Shown: positions 19,273-29,086 of the stretch, piece after piece | Layout of the letters: each line of letters starts with the position of its first letter | How positions within the stretch are numbered: position 1 is the stretch's first letter | Assembly: GCF_900094555.1 (NCBI RefSeq) | Contig: NZ_FMAC01000004.1 | Span: 1 to 64,000, forward strand | Direction of reading: 5' to 3' | DNA: 64,000 bases | Origin: Martinezella hainanensis | GTDB lineage: Bacteria > Pseudomonadota > Alphaproteobacteria > Rhizobiales > Rhizobiaceae | Translations under genes and position numbers: made by a program | The notes under the pieces: model-generated | Database searches by the model: none | Told to the model about the DNA's origin: nothing | Seen by the model: the letters and a program-made list of their open reading frames with translations, nothing else

Positions 19273-19587
19273 ATGAGCGGATTTACCCTTTCCGACCTCG
19301 AACGAATCGTCGAGGAGCGCTCCAAGGCTTCGCCGGATGAATCCTGGACGGCGAAGCTTGTTGTTGCCGGCCAGCCAAAGGCGGCGAAGAAACTGGGCGA
19401 GGAAGCGATCGAAGCCGTGATGGCTGCCGTCACCAACGATCGCGACAACCTTACCTATGAGGCCGCCGATCTGCTATATCATCTTATGGTCGTATTGAAG
19501 ATTGCCGGCATTCCGTTGCAGAATGTCATGGGTGAGCTCGAAAGGCGCACCGCCCAATCCGGCCTTCAGGAAAAGGCCAGTCGGTAA
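19273..19587 (+). CDS. hisE: Phosphoribosyl-ATP pyrophosphatase
   Basis: Second step of histidine synthesis. A 104-residue all-alpha MazG-like protein with [14 protein letters not shown] and [17 protein letters not shown], whose acidic residues bind Mg2+. It is a stand-alone HisE; no hisI domain is fused and no hisI lies in the window. It sits 14 bases after hisF and 7 bases before coaA. Confidence 0.93.
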   Translation: MSGFTLSDLERIVEERSKASPDESWTAKLVVAGQPKAAKKLGEEAIEAVMAAVTNDRDNLTYEAADLLYHLMVVLKIAGIPLQNVMGELERRTAQSGLQEKASR

Positions 19588-19594
19588 GAATGCG

Positions 19595-20590
19595 ATGACG
19601 ATAGCGACCAAGACCCAGCCCGCGCCCGAGACGCTCGATATTTTCCAGGCGAAAGCCTATTCGCCCTATTATTTCTTCTCTTCGGAAGAATGGGCGAAAT
19701 TCCGGGCCGATACGCCGCTGACGCTGACCGCCGACGAAGTGACGCGACTGCGCTCCATGGGCGACCCGATCGATCTCGACGAAGTCAGGCGCATCTATCT
19801 GTCGCTGTCGCGGCTTTTGTCCTCTCATGTGGAATCCTCGCAGATCCTGTTCGAGCAGCGCAATCGCTTCCTCAGCCTCTCCGATATCGCCAAGACGCCT
19901 TTCGTCATCGGCATTGCCGGCTCGGTCGCCGTCGGCAAGTCCACCACAGCCCGTATCCTGAAGGAATTACTCGGCCGCTGGCCGTCGAGCCCGAAGGTCG
20001 ATCTCGTCACCACGGACGGCTTTCTCTATCCGAACGCCGAATTGCAGCGCCGCAACCTGATGCAGCGCAAGGGTTTTCCAGAAAGCTACGATACGGCGGC
20101 GCTGCTGCGCTTCCTCTCGGCGATCAAGGCGGGCCAGCCGAACGTGCAGGCGCCCTCTTATTCGCACCTCGTCTATGACGTGCTGCCGAACGAATTCAAG
20201 ACGGTCGACCGCCCGGATATCCTGATTTTCGAAGGCATCAATGTGCTGCAATCGCGGCATCTGCCGGCTGACGGCAAGATCGTGCCGATGGTCTCGGATT
20301 TCTTCGACTTCTCGATCTATATCGATGCCGACGAGGAGCTGATCCACAACTGGTACGTCGCCCGCTTCATGCGGCTGCGTGAGACAGCCTTCCGCGACCC
20401 CAACTCATTCTTCCACCGCTACGCTTCGATCAGCGAGGAAGAAGCGCTGGCGATCGCAGAGGGGCTCTGGAAGAACATCAACCTGAAGAACCTTCGCCAG
20501 AACATCCTGCCGACGCGCCCGCGCGCCGATCTCATCCTGCAGAAGGGCAAGAACCATCTGATCGAGCAGGTGGCGCTGAGGAAGCTCTAG
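19595..20590 (+). CDS. coaA: Pantothenate kinase, type I
   Basis: First committed step of coenzyme A synthesis, phosphorylating pantothenate. Length from ATG 19595 is 331 residues. The P-loop is in [17 protein letters not shown]. The family segments [12 protein letters not shown] and FEGINVLQ are present. It is the last gene of the his operon, as commonly seen in Rhizobiaceae. Its last 59 bases overlap the 3' end of a convergent GT87 gene. Confidence 0.95.
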   Translation: MTIATKTQPAPETLDIFQAKAYSPYYFFSSEEWAKFRADTPLTLTADEVTRLRSMGDPIDLDEVRRIYLSLSRLLSSHVESSQILFEQRNRFLSLSDIAKTPFVIGIAGSVAVGKSTTARILKELLGRWPSSPKVDLVTTDGFLYPNAELQRRNLMQRKGFPESYDTAALLRFLSAIKAGQPNVQAPSYSHLVYDVLPNEFKTVDRPDILIFEGINVLQSRHLPADGKIVPMVSDFFDFSIYIDADEELIHNWYVARFMRLRETAFRDPNSFFHRYASISEEEALAIAEGLWKNINLKNLRQNILPTRPRADLILQKGKNHLIEQVALRKL

Positions 20591-21755
20591 ACCTTATCTC
20601 AGTCACCAGGACTGCAACGACAAAGGCGATTGGAACAAAAATAGCGATCCCGACACCAAGGTCGTTGGGAATATGCAAAAATAGCGGCCAGAGATACACA
20701 AGGGCCAAAAGCCATCGATTAAGCGTCCGCTCCGCTAGAAAGAAATACGCAGCCGCAATGCAAAGGGGGATGGCATCATAGCTGTACCCATATGGTGTCG
20801 CGATTATTGCCAATACTCCGGTTATGCAGACTCTTTTCAGGTGGCCCACGCTGCTGCTAGGCCGCCAGAGCCAGATCGAAAGAGCAAGGCACGCCGCAAT
20901 CGCCAGTCCCTGGACCAGATAAGCGCCGGATAGGTCGAATCCCGCCCAACGCGCGAGAATAAACACCGTCATCGCGTTCTTATGGTAGGGCTGGGGGTAG
21001 GCAGCCTCCATGATTGCCCTCATGAGAGGAGCCGTTTCCGTGAGGAAAAGTTTCCAGCTTTCATAGCCGAAACAAAGAGCTGTCAAACAGACCAACACCA
21101 AGGTCGTCAGAGCGGCAGAAAAAAACGCTCGATAATTTCGGGAGGCAAGCAGGCAAACCGGCACCAATATGCCCAGATGCGGCTTGATGGTCAGCAAGCC
21201 GAAAAAGAGACCCGCGAGCCAAGGGCGCTTGGGCGCTAAAGCCAATCCACTCATCAAAAGGGCGGCCGTCAACGCACCGTTCTGTCCAAAAATCATGCTC
21301 ATGATCGTGGCCGGGCTGAAAGTGACGAGCAATCTCGCTATTGGCGGAAAGCCGAATGGCTTCAGCGCACCATAGAGCAGCAGCAGGGTACACAGCGTCC
21401 AGACGATGTAGGCCCAACCTATTGGCAGTTGAGCCAGGGGCGCGCCAATAAGAAGAACCGACGGAGGGTAGCTCCACTCCTGATCCGGCAGCGATTGCCC
21501 GAACATCTGCCGCAAAGCCGCGCGGTAGCTTTCCATGTCGAACAAATCATCGACATGGCCATGCAGCGCCATCGTGGTTCCCGCCCAGAGGTTCGTGAAA
21601 TCCCAATATGGCAACCGTCGGGACAGCAGCGAAAAGCCGCGCTCGTCCAGGGTCCACAATTCAAAGAGATACAGGAGGCCGGTCAGTATGCCCGCGAGTG
21701 CTACGACGATGGCAAAGCGAATCTCAGTTCTATCGCGCGCAATGACCATCCGCAT
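20532..21755 (-). CDS. GT87-family (DUF2029) membrane glycosyltransferase-like protein
   Basis: A 407-residue polytopic protein with about nine or ten hydrophobic segments. The arrangement is that of polyprenyl-phosphate-dependent mannosyl or arabinosyl transferases of the GT-C superfamily: an early [11 protein letters not shown] acidic motif in the first extracytoplasmic loop, then [14 protein letters not shown] and LLTIKPHLG. The sugar and acceptor are unknown. Base composition is visibly more A/T-rich than the neighbours. Its last 19 codons (ending SDGSCPSAG) lie antisense to the end of coaA, so the natural C-terminus may have been lost. Both points suggest a later arrival. The gene stands alone. 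Confidence 0.75.
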   Translation of the reverse strand: MRMVIARDRTEIRFAIVVALAGILTGLLYLFELWTLDERGFSLLSRRLPYWDFTNLWAGTTMALHGHVDDLFDMESYRAALRQMFGQSLPDQEWSYPPSVLLIGAPLAQLPIGWAYIVWTLCTLLLLYGALKPFGFPPIARLLVTFSPATIMSMIFGQNGALTAALLMSGLALAPKRPWLAGLFFGLLTIKPHLGILVPVCLLASRNYRAFFSAALTTLVLVCLTALCFGYESWKLFLTETAPLMRAIMEAAYPQPYHKNAMTVFILARWAGFDLSGAYLVQGLAIAACLALSIWLWRPSSSVGHLKRVCITGVLAIIATPYGYSYDAIPLCIAAAYFFLAERTLNRWLLALVYLWPLFLHIPNDLGVGIAIFVPIAFVVAVLVTEIRSRASSAPPARSDGSCPSAG

Positions 21756-21779
21756 CCCCGTGAAGCATTGGCCAAAATG

Positions 21780-22385
21780 CTAATTCACGCGTCTTAAAGT
21801 CAGGTTTATCCGCCCGCCATTCTTCAGCAATGTCGACGTTGCCGGATAGATGCGGTCGACGCCGTGGAAACACAGCCTGCCTTCGCCGCCGAGAACGACG
21901 ATATCGCCGCTCGCAAGCTTGAAGGATAGCGTGCGATCATTGCGGTTGAGCCCGCCGACGCGAAAGAGGCAGGTGTTTCCCAGCGAGACCGATAGCACGG
22001 GTGCGTTGAGATCCTGCTCGTCGCGATCCTGATGCAGGCCCATGCGGGCATCGTCGCCGTAGAAATTGACCAGGCAGGCTTCGGGCAGCTTTTCATAGCC
22101 GGCTATATCGCGCCAGAAATCCAGCAATTGTTGCGGCATGGCCGGCCATGGGCGGCCGGTGGCCGGATGCGTCGGCTGGTAACGATAGCCACGCTGCCTG
22201 TCCGTGACCCAGCCGAGCGAGCCGCAATTGGTCATGCGCACCGACATTTCCTTGCCGGTACCGGGCATGACCGGCGTGAACAGCGGCGCGTCGGCCACGA
22301 CGGCGCGAATTGCCTCGACAAGCGCTTCCTGGGCGGGGCGATCGAGATATCCGGGCAGATGGCGAATTCCGTTCGGGAGCTGCAT
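21780..22385 (-). CDS. alkB: AlkB-type 2-oxoglutarate/Fe(II) dioxygenase
   Basis: Oxidative demethylase repairing N-alkyl lesions in DNA or RNA. Length is 201 residues. The iron ligands are His118 and Asp120 in GLHQDRDE, and His174 in CFHGVDRIYP. The 2-oxoglutarate-binding arginines are in RINLTLRR (192 and 198). It starts with a GGAAA-type ribosome site. It lies alone between the GT87 gene and a repeat-bearing intergenic region; no ada gene adjoins. Confidence 0.9.
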   Translation of the reverse strand: MQLPNGIRHLPGYLDRPAQEALVEAIRAVVADAPLFTPVMPGTGKEMSVRMTNCGSLGWVTDRQRGYRYQPTHPATGRPWPAMPQQLLDFWRDIAGYEKLPEACLVNFYGDDARMGLHQDRDEQDLNAPVLSVSLGNTCLFRVGGLNRNDRTLSFKLASGDIVVLGGEGRLCFHGVDRIYPATSTLLKNGGRINLTLRRVN

Positions 22386-22446
22386 TTTCGTTTCCTGCGA
22401 TGGTGCCGGTCAGGTGAATGAGCCGATGTCGCGCCTTGGTGCCTGG

Positions 22447-22600
22447 CCCCTCATCCTAGCCCTCTCCCCGCAAGCGGGGCGAGGGAGTTTTCGTGCCTTA
22501 AGCTAGCTGCCGCGAGCGAAAGCTAGCGAGTTTCGCTCGATCGTCCCTTCTCCCCGTCCTGAGCTTGTCGAAGGGGCGGGGAGAAGGCTAGGATGAGGGG
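22447..22600. repeat. Intergenic repeat with 15-bp perfect inverted ends
   Basis: CCCCTCATCCTAGCC (22447-22461) is the exact reverse complement of GGCTAGGATGAGGGG (22586-22600). Inside are a second hairpin (CTCCCCGCAAGCGGGGCGAG) and a CCTGAGCTTGTCGAAGG motif (22558-22574). The reverse complement of that motif recurs with one mismatch at 43449-43465. It fills most of the 300-base gap between alkB and arfB, which holds no gene. Confidence 0.85.
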
Positions 22601-22686
22601 CTAGGCTGATAGCGTCCACAAACTCGGAGCCGCCTGACTAGGCACTTTGACCCATCCAGCTCCAGACCGCAGCCCGAAAACCAAGT

Positions 22687-23121
22687 CTAGTCGCCGCCGA
22701 CCTTGCCGCGCATCTTCTTGACCTCGGAACGCCCAGATTTCTCCTTCAGCCGGCGCTCGATGGAACCCTTTGTCGGCTTGGTCTTTCTGCGCGGCGGCGG
22801 CGGCGGGGCAGCGGCTTCGAGAATCAGCTCCTTCAGCCGTTCGCGCGCATCCTCGCGATTACGGTCCTGGCTACGGAAGCGATTGGCCTCGATCAGCAGC
22901 ACGCCTTCCTTGGACACGCGACGGCCAGCAAGTCTGATCGCATTCGTCTTGACGCGCTCCGTCAGCGAGGGGGAATTCTGAACATTGAAGAACAGCTGGA
23001 CAGCAGTTGCGACCTTGTTGACGTTCTGGCCACCAGGGCCGCCGGCCAGAACGAACTGTTCCGTCAGCTCCCAGCCGGCGATCGTGATCCGGTCGTTGAT
23101 GTAAAGCGCTTCGCTGGCCAT
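22687..23121 (-). CDS. arfB: Ribosome-rescue peptidyl-tRNA hydrolase ArfB
   Basis: Rescue factor that releases peptides from ribosomes stalled on messages without a stop codon. Length is 144 residues. The catalytic GGQ motif is at 30-32 in LAGGPGGQNVNK. The basic C-terminal tail (RRKTKPTKGSIERRLKEKSG) fits the mRNA channel in this family and distinguishes it from release factors. A proline run (APPPPPRRK) separates the two. GGAG lies six bases before the ATG. Confidence 0.93.
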   Translation of the reverse strand: MASEALYINDRITIAGWELTEQFVLAGGPGGQNVNKVATAVQLFFNVQNSPSLTERVKTNAIRLAGRRVSKEGVLLIEANRFRSQDRNREDARERLKELILEAAAPPPPPRRKTKPTKGSIERRLKEKSGRSEVKKMRGKVGGD

Positions 23122-23198
23122 GATTTTCTCCGCGCCTGTCTATCCCACATTGATGCGCGGTTGAAAATACGGTTCTGGCGAGTTTGAGGGTCGCCTCG

Positions 23199-23330
23199 TC
23201 CTTCGAAGTATTTCCGCGCGAGACGCCGAAATGCGCCTCAGGATGAGGACGCAGCGATCTACCGCATCGGCGGAGAAGAGCAGCCCTCATGGTAAGGCGG
23301 CCCGGAGGGCCGTCTCGAACCACGAGGGCG
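23199..23330. repeat. Dispersed repeat, family 3, copy 1
   Basis: A REP-like half (TCCTTCGAAG...CTCAGGATGAGGA, 23199-23249) is followed by a 52-base block beginning AGCAGCCCTCATGGT and ending ACCACGAGGGCG (23279-23330). The block recurs with only a few differences at 43500-43551. It contains a short palindrome around GGCCCGGAGGGCC. It occupies the gap between arfB and pckA. Confidence 0.8.
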
Positions 23331-23368
23331 AGTGAGTTTCACGTGAGTCAAGGCTCGCGTGGGGCTAT

Positions 23369-24979
23369 TTACTCCGCAGCGACCGGCATTCCCGGGGCCG
23401 CATCGCGGACGTTGCCATCCACGTGATCCTCGAACTTCGCGAAGTTGGTGACGAACATCTGCACCAGTTTTCTGGCCTGCGCATCATAGGCTTCGCCATC
23501 GGCCCAGGTGGAGCGTGGGTCGAGGATGGCGCTCTCGACGCCTTCGACAGCGACCGGAACCGCAAAGCCGAAATTCGCATCCGTGCGGAATTCGACATTG
23601 TCGAGATCACCCTTCAGGGCGGCTGCGAGCAGCGCACGCGTCGCCTTGATCGGCATGCGGCTTCCCTTGCCGTAGGCGCCGCCGGTCCAGCCGGTGTTGA
23701 CCAGCCAGCAACGGGCGCCATGGCGGGCGATCAGTTCCTTGAGCAGGTTGCCGTATTCGGCCGGATGGCGCGGCATGAAGGGCGCGCCGAAGCAGGTCGA
23801 GAAGGTGGCTTCCGGCTCGACGACGCCCTTTTCCGTGCCGGCGACCTTGGCGGTGTAGCCGGACAGGAAGTGGTACATCGCCTGATCCGGCGTCAGCTTG
23901 GCGATCGGCGGCATGACGCCGAACGCGTCGGCTGTCAGCATGATGATCGTCTCAGGATGACCGGTGATGCCGGATTCCGAAGCGTTCGGGATGAAATGCA
24001 GCGGGTAGGCGCTGCGGGTGTTTTCCGTCAGCGAGCCATCGTCGAGATCCGGCCGACCGTGTTCGTCAAGCACGACGTTTTCCAGCACGGTGCCGAAACG
24101 GCGGGTCGTGGCGTAGATTTCCGGCTCGGCTTCGGCCGACAGGCGGATGGTCTTGGCGTAGCAGCCGCCTTCGAAATTGAAGATACCGTTTTCGCCCCAA
24201 CCATGCTCGTCGTCGCCGATGAGCGTGCGGGTCGGATCGGCCGAGAGCGTCGTCTTGCCCGTGCCGGACAGGCCGAAGAAGATCGCGGCATCGCCTTCGG
24301 GGCCGACATTGGCCGAGCAGTGCATCGGCATGACGCCGCGTTCCGGCAGCATGTAGTTCAGCGCCGTGAACACCGATTTCTTCATCTCGCCGGCATAGGA
24401 GGTGCCGCCAATCAGGACGATGCCGTTGACGAAATCGCAGGCGATCACCGTTTCCGTGCGGCAGCCATGACGCTCGGGATCGGCGCGGAAGCTTGGCAGG
24501 TCGATGATCGTCAGCTGCGGCACGAAGCTTTCCAGAGCCGCGCGATCAGGGCGGATCAGCAGATTGCGGATGAACAGCGAGTGCCAGGCGAATTCGGTGA
24601 CGACGCGCGTCGGCAGAGCATATTCGACATCGGCGCCGCCGATCAGATCCTGAACGAACAGGTCCTTGCCGCGGGCGTGGGCCAGCATATCTTCATGCAG
24701 CAGCTCGAAGTGCTCCGGCGACATCGGCTTGTTGTTGTCCCACCAGATCTGGTCCTCGGTGGTGGCATTGCGCACCACGAACTTGTCCTTGGGGGAACGG
24801 CCGGTGTGCTGGCCGGTCAAGGCCCTGAGCGCGCCATCGGCGGTCAGATCGGCTTCGCGACGGCGAATCGCCTCCTCATAAAGATGAGCTTCCATGAGGT
24901 TATAGCGTACACTGGCGGCGGCTCCCAGGCCGATCGATCCCAGTTCAGTCGCGGGATTGCGGACGCCGAATTGCTCCAT
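23369..24979 (-). CDS. pckA: Phosphoenolpyruvate carboxykinase (ATP)
   Basis: Gluconeogenic enzyme converting oxaloacetate to phosphoenolpyruvate with ATP, needed by rhizobia for growth on dicarboxylates. Length is 536 residues. The kinase P-loop is [14 protein letters not shown], the metal-binding loop is LIGDDEHGW, and [20 protein letters not shown] is typical of the ATP-dependent class. The ATG at 24979 has AGGA seven bases upstream; a GTG one codon earlier is less well placed. It is divergent from chvI across an A/T-rich 350-base region. Confidence 0.96.
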   Translation of the reverse strand: MEQFGVRNPATELGSIGLGAAASVRYNLMEAHLYEEAIRRREADLTADGALRALTGQHTGRSPKDKFVVRNATTEDQIWWDNNKPMSPEHFELLHEDMLAHARGKDLFVQDLIGGADVEYALPTRVVTEFAWHSLFIRNLLIRPDRAALESFVPQLTIIDLPSFRADPERHGCRTETVIACDFVNGIVLIGGTSYAGEMKKSVFTALNYMLPERGVMPMHCSANVGPEGDAAIFFGLSGTGKTTLSADPTRTLIGDDEHGWGENGIFNFEGGCYAKTIRLSAEAEPEIYATTRRFGTVLENVVLDEHGRPDLDDGSLTENTRSAYPLHFIPNASESGITGHPETIIMLTADAFGVMPPIAKLTPDQAMYHFLSGYTAKVAGTEKGVVEPEATFSTCFGAPFMPRHPAEYGNLLKELIARHGARCWLVNTGWTGGAYGKGSRMPIKATRALLAAALKGDLDNVEFRTDANFGFAVPVAVEGVESAILDPRSTWADGEAYDAQARKLVQMFVTNFAKFEDHVDGNVRDAAPGMPVAAE

Positions 24980-24982
24980 CAC

Positions 24983-25330
24983 TTTTTCCTCTACAAAGGG
25001 GCTTGGCCGTTAGAATTGCCTAAAGCGTAGAGGGCTCTTTTTAAAAGCACAAGAGCCAGAAGCAAGAAATGTTTAATGATATCAGTTATTTAATCGATTT
25101 AAATAAATTTCGATAATTTTAAATCGTTTGAATGAGGGGTGGCGGGACGTTTCGTCGCACAACTAATGCGCAAGGCTTTCGCGCCACAACAATCCTCCCC
25201 TTTATCTTTGCCACAATTTGTTCCACCTTTATCCCCATAAGCGCGCCAGGTTACCGCCGACCGAGCTGGCAGACCGCCTGGGCTGGATTCCAAATCCGGG
25301 AGACGCGCACTGATGACGGAGACGAACACC
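24983..25330. promoter_or_regulatory. Divergent pckA/chvI regulatory region
   Basis: About 350 bases without a gene. The pckA-proximal part (25070-25130) is very A/T-rich, with TTTAATCGATTTAAATAAATTTCG, and contains several possible -10 boxes. The chvI-proximal part is G/C-rich. Both promoters must be here. I could not settle the exact boxes or a ChvI-binding site. Confidence 0.4.
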
Positions 25331-26065
25331 ATGTTGACAATCGCGCTCGTTGACGACGACCGCAATATCCTGACTTCCGTATCGATTGCCTTGGAAGCAG
25401 AGGGATATAAGGTAGAGACCTACACGGATGGAGCCTCGGCGCTGGACGGCCTGCTGGCCCGGCCGCCGCAGCTGGCGATCTTCGATATCAAGATGCCCCG
25501 TATGGACGGCATGGAGCTTTTGCGCCGCCTGCGCCAGAAATCCGACCTGCCGGTGATCTTCCTCACTTCGAAGGATGAAGAGATCGACGAACTCTTCGGC
25601 CTGAAGATGGGTGCCGACGACTTCATCACCAAGCCGTTCTCGCAGCGTCTGCTGGTCGAGCGCGTCAAGGCGGTGCTCCGCCGCGCCTCCGCCCGCGAAG
25701 CCGCGAACGCCGCCGGTGGCGGCAATGCGGCTGCCAAGCCGGGAGCGGCCCAGCAGGCCCGCTCTCTGGAGCGCGGACAGCTGGTCATGGACCAGGAACG
25801 CCACACCTGCACCTGGAAGGGCGAGCCGGTGACGCTGACCGTCACGGAATTCCTCATCCTGCATTCGCTTGCCCAGCGCCCCGGCGTGGTCAAGAGCCGC
25901 GACGCCCTGATGGATGCGGCCTATGACGAGCAGGTCTATGTCGACGACCGCACGATCGACAGCCACATCAAGCGCTTGCGCAAGAAATTCAAGATGGTCG
26001 ACCTCGATTTTGATATGATCGAGACGCTGTATGGCGTGGGCTATCGTTTCCGCGAAGCTGCCTAG
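25331..26065 (+). CDS. chvI: Response regulator ChvI
   Basis: OmpR-family response regulator of the ChvG/ChvI system, which controls acid, envelope and exopolysaccharide responses and symbiosis or virulence in rhizobia and Agrobacterium. The receiver has the acidic pocket ALVDDDRN, and with ATG 25331 the phosphoacceptor is Asp52 ([11 protein letters not shown]), which matches the published ChvI numbering. An in-frame ATG at 25313 would add six residues. An Ala/Gly-rich linker near 128-150 precedes the winged-helix domain, ending [15 protein letters not shown]. chvG follows after about 150 bases that contain a dispersed repeat. Confidence 0.95.
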   Translation: MLTIALVDDDRNILTSVSIALEAEGYKVETYTDGASALDGLLARPPQLAIFDIKMPRMDGMELLRRLRQKSDLPVIFLTSKDEEIDELFGLKMGADDFITKPFSQRLLVERVKAVLRRASAREAANAAGGGNAAAKPGAAQQARSLERGQLVMDQERHTCTWKGEPVTLTVTEFLILHSLAQRPGVVKSRDALMDAAYDEQVYVDDRTIDSHIKRLRKKFKMVDLDFDMIETLYGVGYRFREAA

Positions 26066-26172
26066 GCCGGATGATTTTGGGTCAAGCCGACCTAAAACCC
26101 CCATCCGCTCCAGAAGCAGACATCGAGCATGATATCGTCCGAAGACCCCTCATACTTTCGGCGTCATGCTCG
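26066..26172. repeat. Dispersed palindromic repeat, family 1, copy 1
   Basis: It begins at the chvI stop codon: GCCGGATGATTTTGGGTC pairs with GACCTAAAACCCCCATCC, then GAGCATGATATCGTCCGA pairs with TCGGCGTCATGCTC. The same two-hairpin layout and much of the sequence recur at 31126-31239. The layout of two large palindromes recalls the RIME elements described in rhizobia; identity to RIME is not established here. It sits between chvI and chvG. Confidence 0.85.
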
Positions 26173-26213
26173 AATAGTTAACTGGACCATGCGGCGGGCG
26201 ATGGAATAAGAGC

Positions 26214-28052
26214 ATGCGGACGGGATCGCCGATCCCGTTCTTCGAAAGGGCCGTAGGCTTGGCACAGCTGGTGCAGGACAGGGATACAGACGACTCGGAA
26301 AGCCCGAGCGGCGCTCGGCCCGCGCGCCGCCGCTGGACTCATCCGTTCGTTCTGATCCGCCGCATCTTCGGCAACGCCGTCTTCTCGAGCCTGACGCGCC
26401 GCATCCTGTTCTTCAACTTGGCCGCCCTTGTCGTGCTTGTCGGCGGTATTCTCTACCTCAACCAGTTCCGCGAGGGCTTGATCGACGCCCGCGTCGAAAG
26501 CCTGCTAACGCAGGGCGAGATCATCGCCGGCGCGGTCTCGGCATCGGCATCGGTCGACACCAATTCCATCACCATCGATCCGCAGAAGCTTCTGGAGCTG
26601 CAGGCCGGCCAGAGCATCACGCCCGTTCCGAACGACGAGGACCTGGAATTCCCGATCGATCCGGAAAAGGTGGCGCCGGTGCTGACGCGCCTGATTTCGC
26701 CGACGCGCACCCGCGCCCGCATCTTCGACGCCGATGCGAACCTCTTGCTCGACAGCCGCCATCTCTATTCCCGTGGCCAGGTGCTGCGCTACGATCTGCC
26801 GCCCGTCGACGACGAGAAGCAGAGCTGGTCCGACTGGTTCAGCGGGCTGCTCAACAAGATGCTGCAGCCGGGCAACCTGCCCGTCTATAAGGAAGCGCCT
26901 GGCGGTGACGGTTCGATCTATCCGGAAGTCATGAATGCGCTCACCGGCGTACGCGGCGCAGTCGTCCGCACCACGGAGAAAGGCGAGCTGATCGTTTCGG
27001 TCGCGGTGCCGATCCAGCGCTTCCGCGCCGTTCTCGGTGTCTTGCTGCTCTCGACCCAGGCCGGTGACATCGACAAGATCGTTCACGCCGAGCGCCTGGC
27101 GATCATGCGCGTCTTCGGCGTCGCGACCCTCGTCAACGTCGTGCTGTCGCTGCTTTTGTCCTCCACCATTGCCAATCCGCTGCGCCGGCTTTCAGCTGCG
27201 GCCATTCGCGTGCGCCGCGGCGGGGCGAAGGAGCGTGAGGAAATCCCGGACTTTTCCGCTCGCCAGGACGAAATCGGCAATCTGTCGATTGCGCTGCGCG
27301 ACATGACCTCAGCGCTCTACGACCGGATCGATGCGATCGAGAGCTTCGCCGCCGATGTCAGCCACGAACTCAAGAACCCGCTGACATCGCTGCGCAGCGC
27401 CGTCGAGACGCTGCCGCTTGCCAAGAGCGACGATTCGAAGAAGCGGCTGATGGACGTAATCCAGCACGACGTGCGCCGCCTCGACCGCCTGATCAGCGAT
27501 ATTTCCGACGCATCGCGCCTCGATGCCGAGCTTGCCCGCTCGGACGCGAAGTCGCTCGATCTGGAGGTGCTGCTGCGCGACATGATCGATATTTCGAGGC
27601 AGGTCGGTCACAGCAAGAAGGCCGTCGAGATCGAATATGTCGTCGACCGCAAGCCGGGCAACAAGGCGAAATTCTCCATCGACGGTCACGATCTGCGTAT
27701 CGGCCAGATCGTCACCAATCTTATCGAGAACGCCCGCTCCTTCGTCCCGACGGAAACCGGCAAGATCACCGTCCGGCTGACGCGGACGCGGACGCGTTGT
27801 GTCATCTATATCGAGGATAACGGTCCCGGCATCCAGGCGGAAAACATCGACCGTATCTTTGAGCGCTTCTATACGGACCGGCCCGAATCCGAAGGCTTTG
27901 GACAGAATTCCGGTCTCGGCCTCTCCATCAGCCGGCAGATCGCCGAGGCACACGGTGGGTCGTTGCGCGCCGAAAATATCGTCGACGGCGATGGAGTGAC
28001 GCTGCTCGGCGCCCGCTTCATTCTGTCACTGCCGGCCCAGACGCCGGCGTGA
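26214..28052 (+). CDS. chvG: Sensor histidine kinase ChvG (ExoS)
   Basis: Membrane sensor kinase partner of ChvI. A polar N-terminal arm precedes the first membrane helix (LFFNLAALVVLVGGILYL, near 72-90). A periplasmic sensor domain of about 200 residues leads to a second helix near 300 (VATLVNVVLSLLLSS). HAMP, the H-box SFAADVSHELKNPLTSLRS with His384 from this start, and the ATPase boxes (NLIENARSF, IEDNGPGI, NSGLGLSISRQI) follow. The true start may be downstream of 26214, for example at the GTG giving MVQDRDTDD; the ribosome site is unclear. The stop overlaps a possible GTG start of hprK. Confidence 0.94.
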   Translation: MRTGSPIPFFERAVGLAQLVQDRDTDDSESPSGARPARRRWTHPFVLIRRIFGNAVFSSLTRRILFFNLAALVVLVGGILYLNQFREGLIDARVESLLTQGEIIAGAVSASASVDTNSITIDPQKLLELQAGQSITPVPNDEDLEFPIDPEKVAPVLTRLISPTRTRARIFDADANLLLDSRHLYSRGQVLRYDLPPVDDEKQSWSDWFSGLLNKMLQPGNLPVYKEAPGGDGSIYPEVMNALTGVRGAVVRTTEKGELIVSVAVPIQRFRAVLGVLLLSTQAGDIDKIVHAERLAIMRVFGVATLVNVVLSLLLSSTIANPLRRLSAAAIRVRRGGAKEREEIPDFSARQDEIGNLSIALRDMTSALYDRIDAIESFAADVSHELKNPLTSLRSAVETLPLAKSDDSKKRLMDVIQHDVRRLDRLISDISDASRLDAELARSDAKSLDLEVLLRDMIDISRQVGHSKKAVEIEYVVDRKPGNKAKFSIDGHDLRIGQIVTNLIENARSFVPTETGKITVRLTRTRTRCVIYIEDNGPGIQAENIDRIFERFYTDRPESEGFGQNSGLGLSISRQIAEAHGGSLRAENIVDGDGVTLLGARFILSLPAQTPA

Positions 28053-28060
28053 GCGGCCAC

Positions 28061-28525
28061 ATGACCGGCGAAACGACCAATATCCACGCAACGGCGATCG
28101 TCATCGGCAAGACCGGGCTTCTGTTTCTCGGCCCCTCGGGCAGCGGCAAATCCGCCCTCGCCTTCTCCTGCCTGGCAGCCGCCAAGCCGCTCGGACTGGC
28201 GGCAAGCCTGGTCGCAGATGACCGGGTGCTGATTGCCGAACAGAACGGCTCCGTTATTGCGAAATGCCCACCCTCGATCGCAGGGCTTATGGAAATCCGC
28301 TACACCGGGATTGTTCGTCTGCCTCATATTTCACAGGGCGAAATGCACTTCGCTATCCACCTTGTCGACCCGGCTACGGCGGAAAGGTTGCCACCTGAAG
28401 GCGAGCAGATCGATATTACCGCATCCGCGCGGTTGCCATTGATCCGATTGGCTGCAACCTCTGCGAATCCGCTCGCCATAATAATGGCGAAAATCGGCGC
28501 GAGTTTCGATGAATCGGCCATTTAG
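28061..28525 (+). CDS. hprK: HPr kinase/phosphorylase, short alphaproteobacterial form
   Basis: Serine kinase acting on HPr. The 154-residue protein has only the catalytic P-loop domain: GPSGSGKSALAF, then ADDRVLIAEQNGSVIA and LMEIRYTGIVRLPH. It lacks the N-terminal domain of the roughly 310-residue Gram-positive enzyme, as usual in alphaproteobacteria. A GTG at 28049 overlapping the chvG stop would add four residues. Its target HPr is encoded two genes downstream, so it probably links ChvG/ChvI signalling to the nitrogen-type phosphotransferase branch. Confidence 0.88.
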   Translation: MTGETTNIHATAIVIGKTGLLFLGPSGSGKSALAFSCLAAAKPLGLAASLVADDRVLIAEQNGSVIAKCPPSIAGLMEIRYTGIVRLPHISQGEMHFAIHLVDPATAERLPPEGEQIDITASARLPLIRLAATSANPLAIIMAKIGASFDESAI

Positions 28526-28665
28526 GCCCGCACAGGCGCGCGAATCCTGTATTTTAAGCTTGCACTTCGTCTTTTCATCGCCAAGATGTCCCCCCACTGG
28601 TGGACGACATTGCTGCATTGCGATATGGGCCACCTGTTTGCGGATGCGATGGGAGCAGTAATATC

Positions 28666-29067
28666 ATGATTGGACTTGTGCTTGTCACTCATGGCAAGCT
28701 GGCTGAAGAGTTTCGGCATGCTGTCGAGCATGTCGTTGGTCCGCAGAAGTTCATAGAAACGGTATGCATTGGTCCCGAAGACGACATGGACAAGCGGCGC
28801 CAGGATATCCTGCAGGCCGTTGTCGGTGCCGACGACGGGCACGGTGTCATCATCCTCACCGACATGTTCGGCGGCACTCCTTCCAATCTCGCAATCTCCG
28901 TCATGAATAGTGGCCACACCGAGGTCATCGCGGGCGTCAATCTGCCGATGCTGATCAAGCTCGCCGGCGTGCGCGGCGACAACAACATGGAAAGAGCCCT
29001 GGTGGAAGCTTCAGAGGCCGGGCGCAAATATATCAACGTGGCCAGCCGTGTGCTCAGTGGCAAATAA
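28666..29067 (+). CDS. PTS EIIA component, mannose-family (PtsM/ManX-like)
   Basis: A 133-residue EIIA of the mannose/fructose/sorbose superfamily. The phosphorylatable His9 is in MIGLVLVTHGKLAEEF. ILTDMFGGTPSNLA and the C-terminal KYINVASRVLSGK are typical. No EIIB, EIIC or EIID is nearby, so it is likely a regulatory phosphoacceptor rather than a sugar importer. GGGAG lies ten bases before the ATG. It precedes ptsH by 20 bases. Confidence 0.9.
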   Translation: MIGLVLVTHGKLAEEFRHAVEHVVGPQKFIETVCIGPEDDMDKRRQDILQAVVGADDGHGVIILTDMFGGTPSNLAISVMNSGHTEVIAGVNLPMLIKLAGVRGDNNMERALVEASEAGRKYINVASRVLSGK

Positions 29068-29086
29068 CGAGGCAAACACCGCCCCC

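Noticed and set aside
23423..25030. A 535-codon frame opposite pckA
   Set aside because: Antisense shadow of pckA; no motif, no ribosome site.
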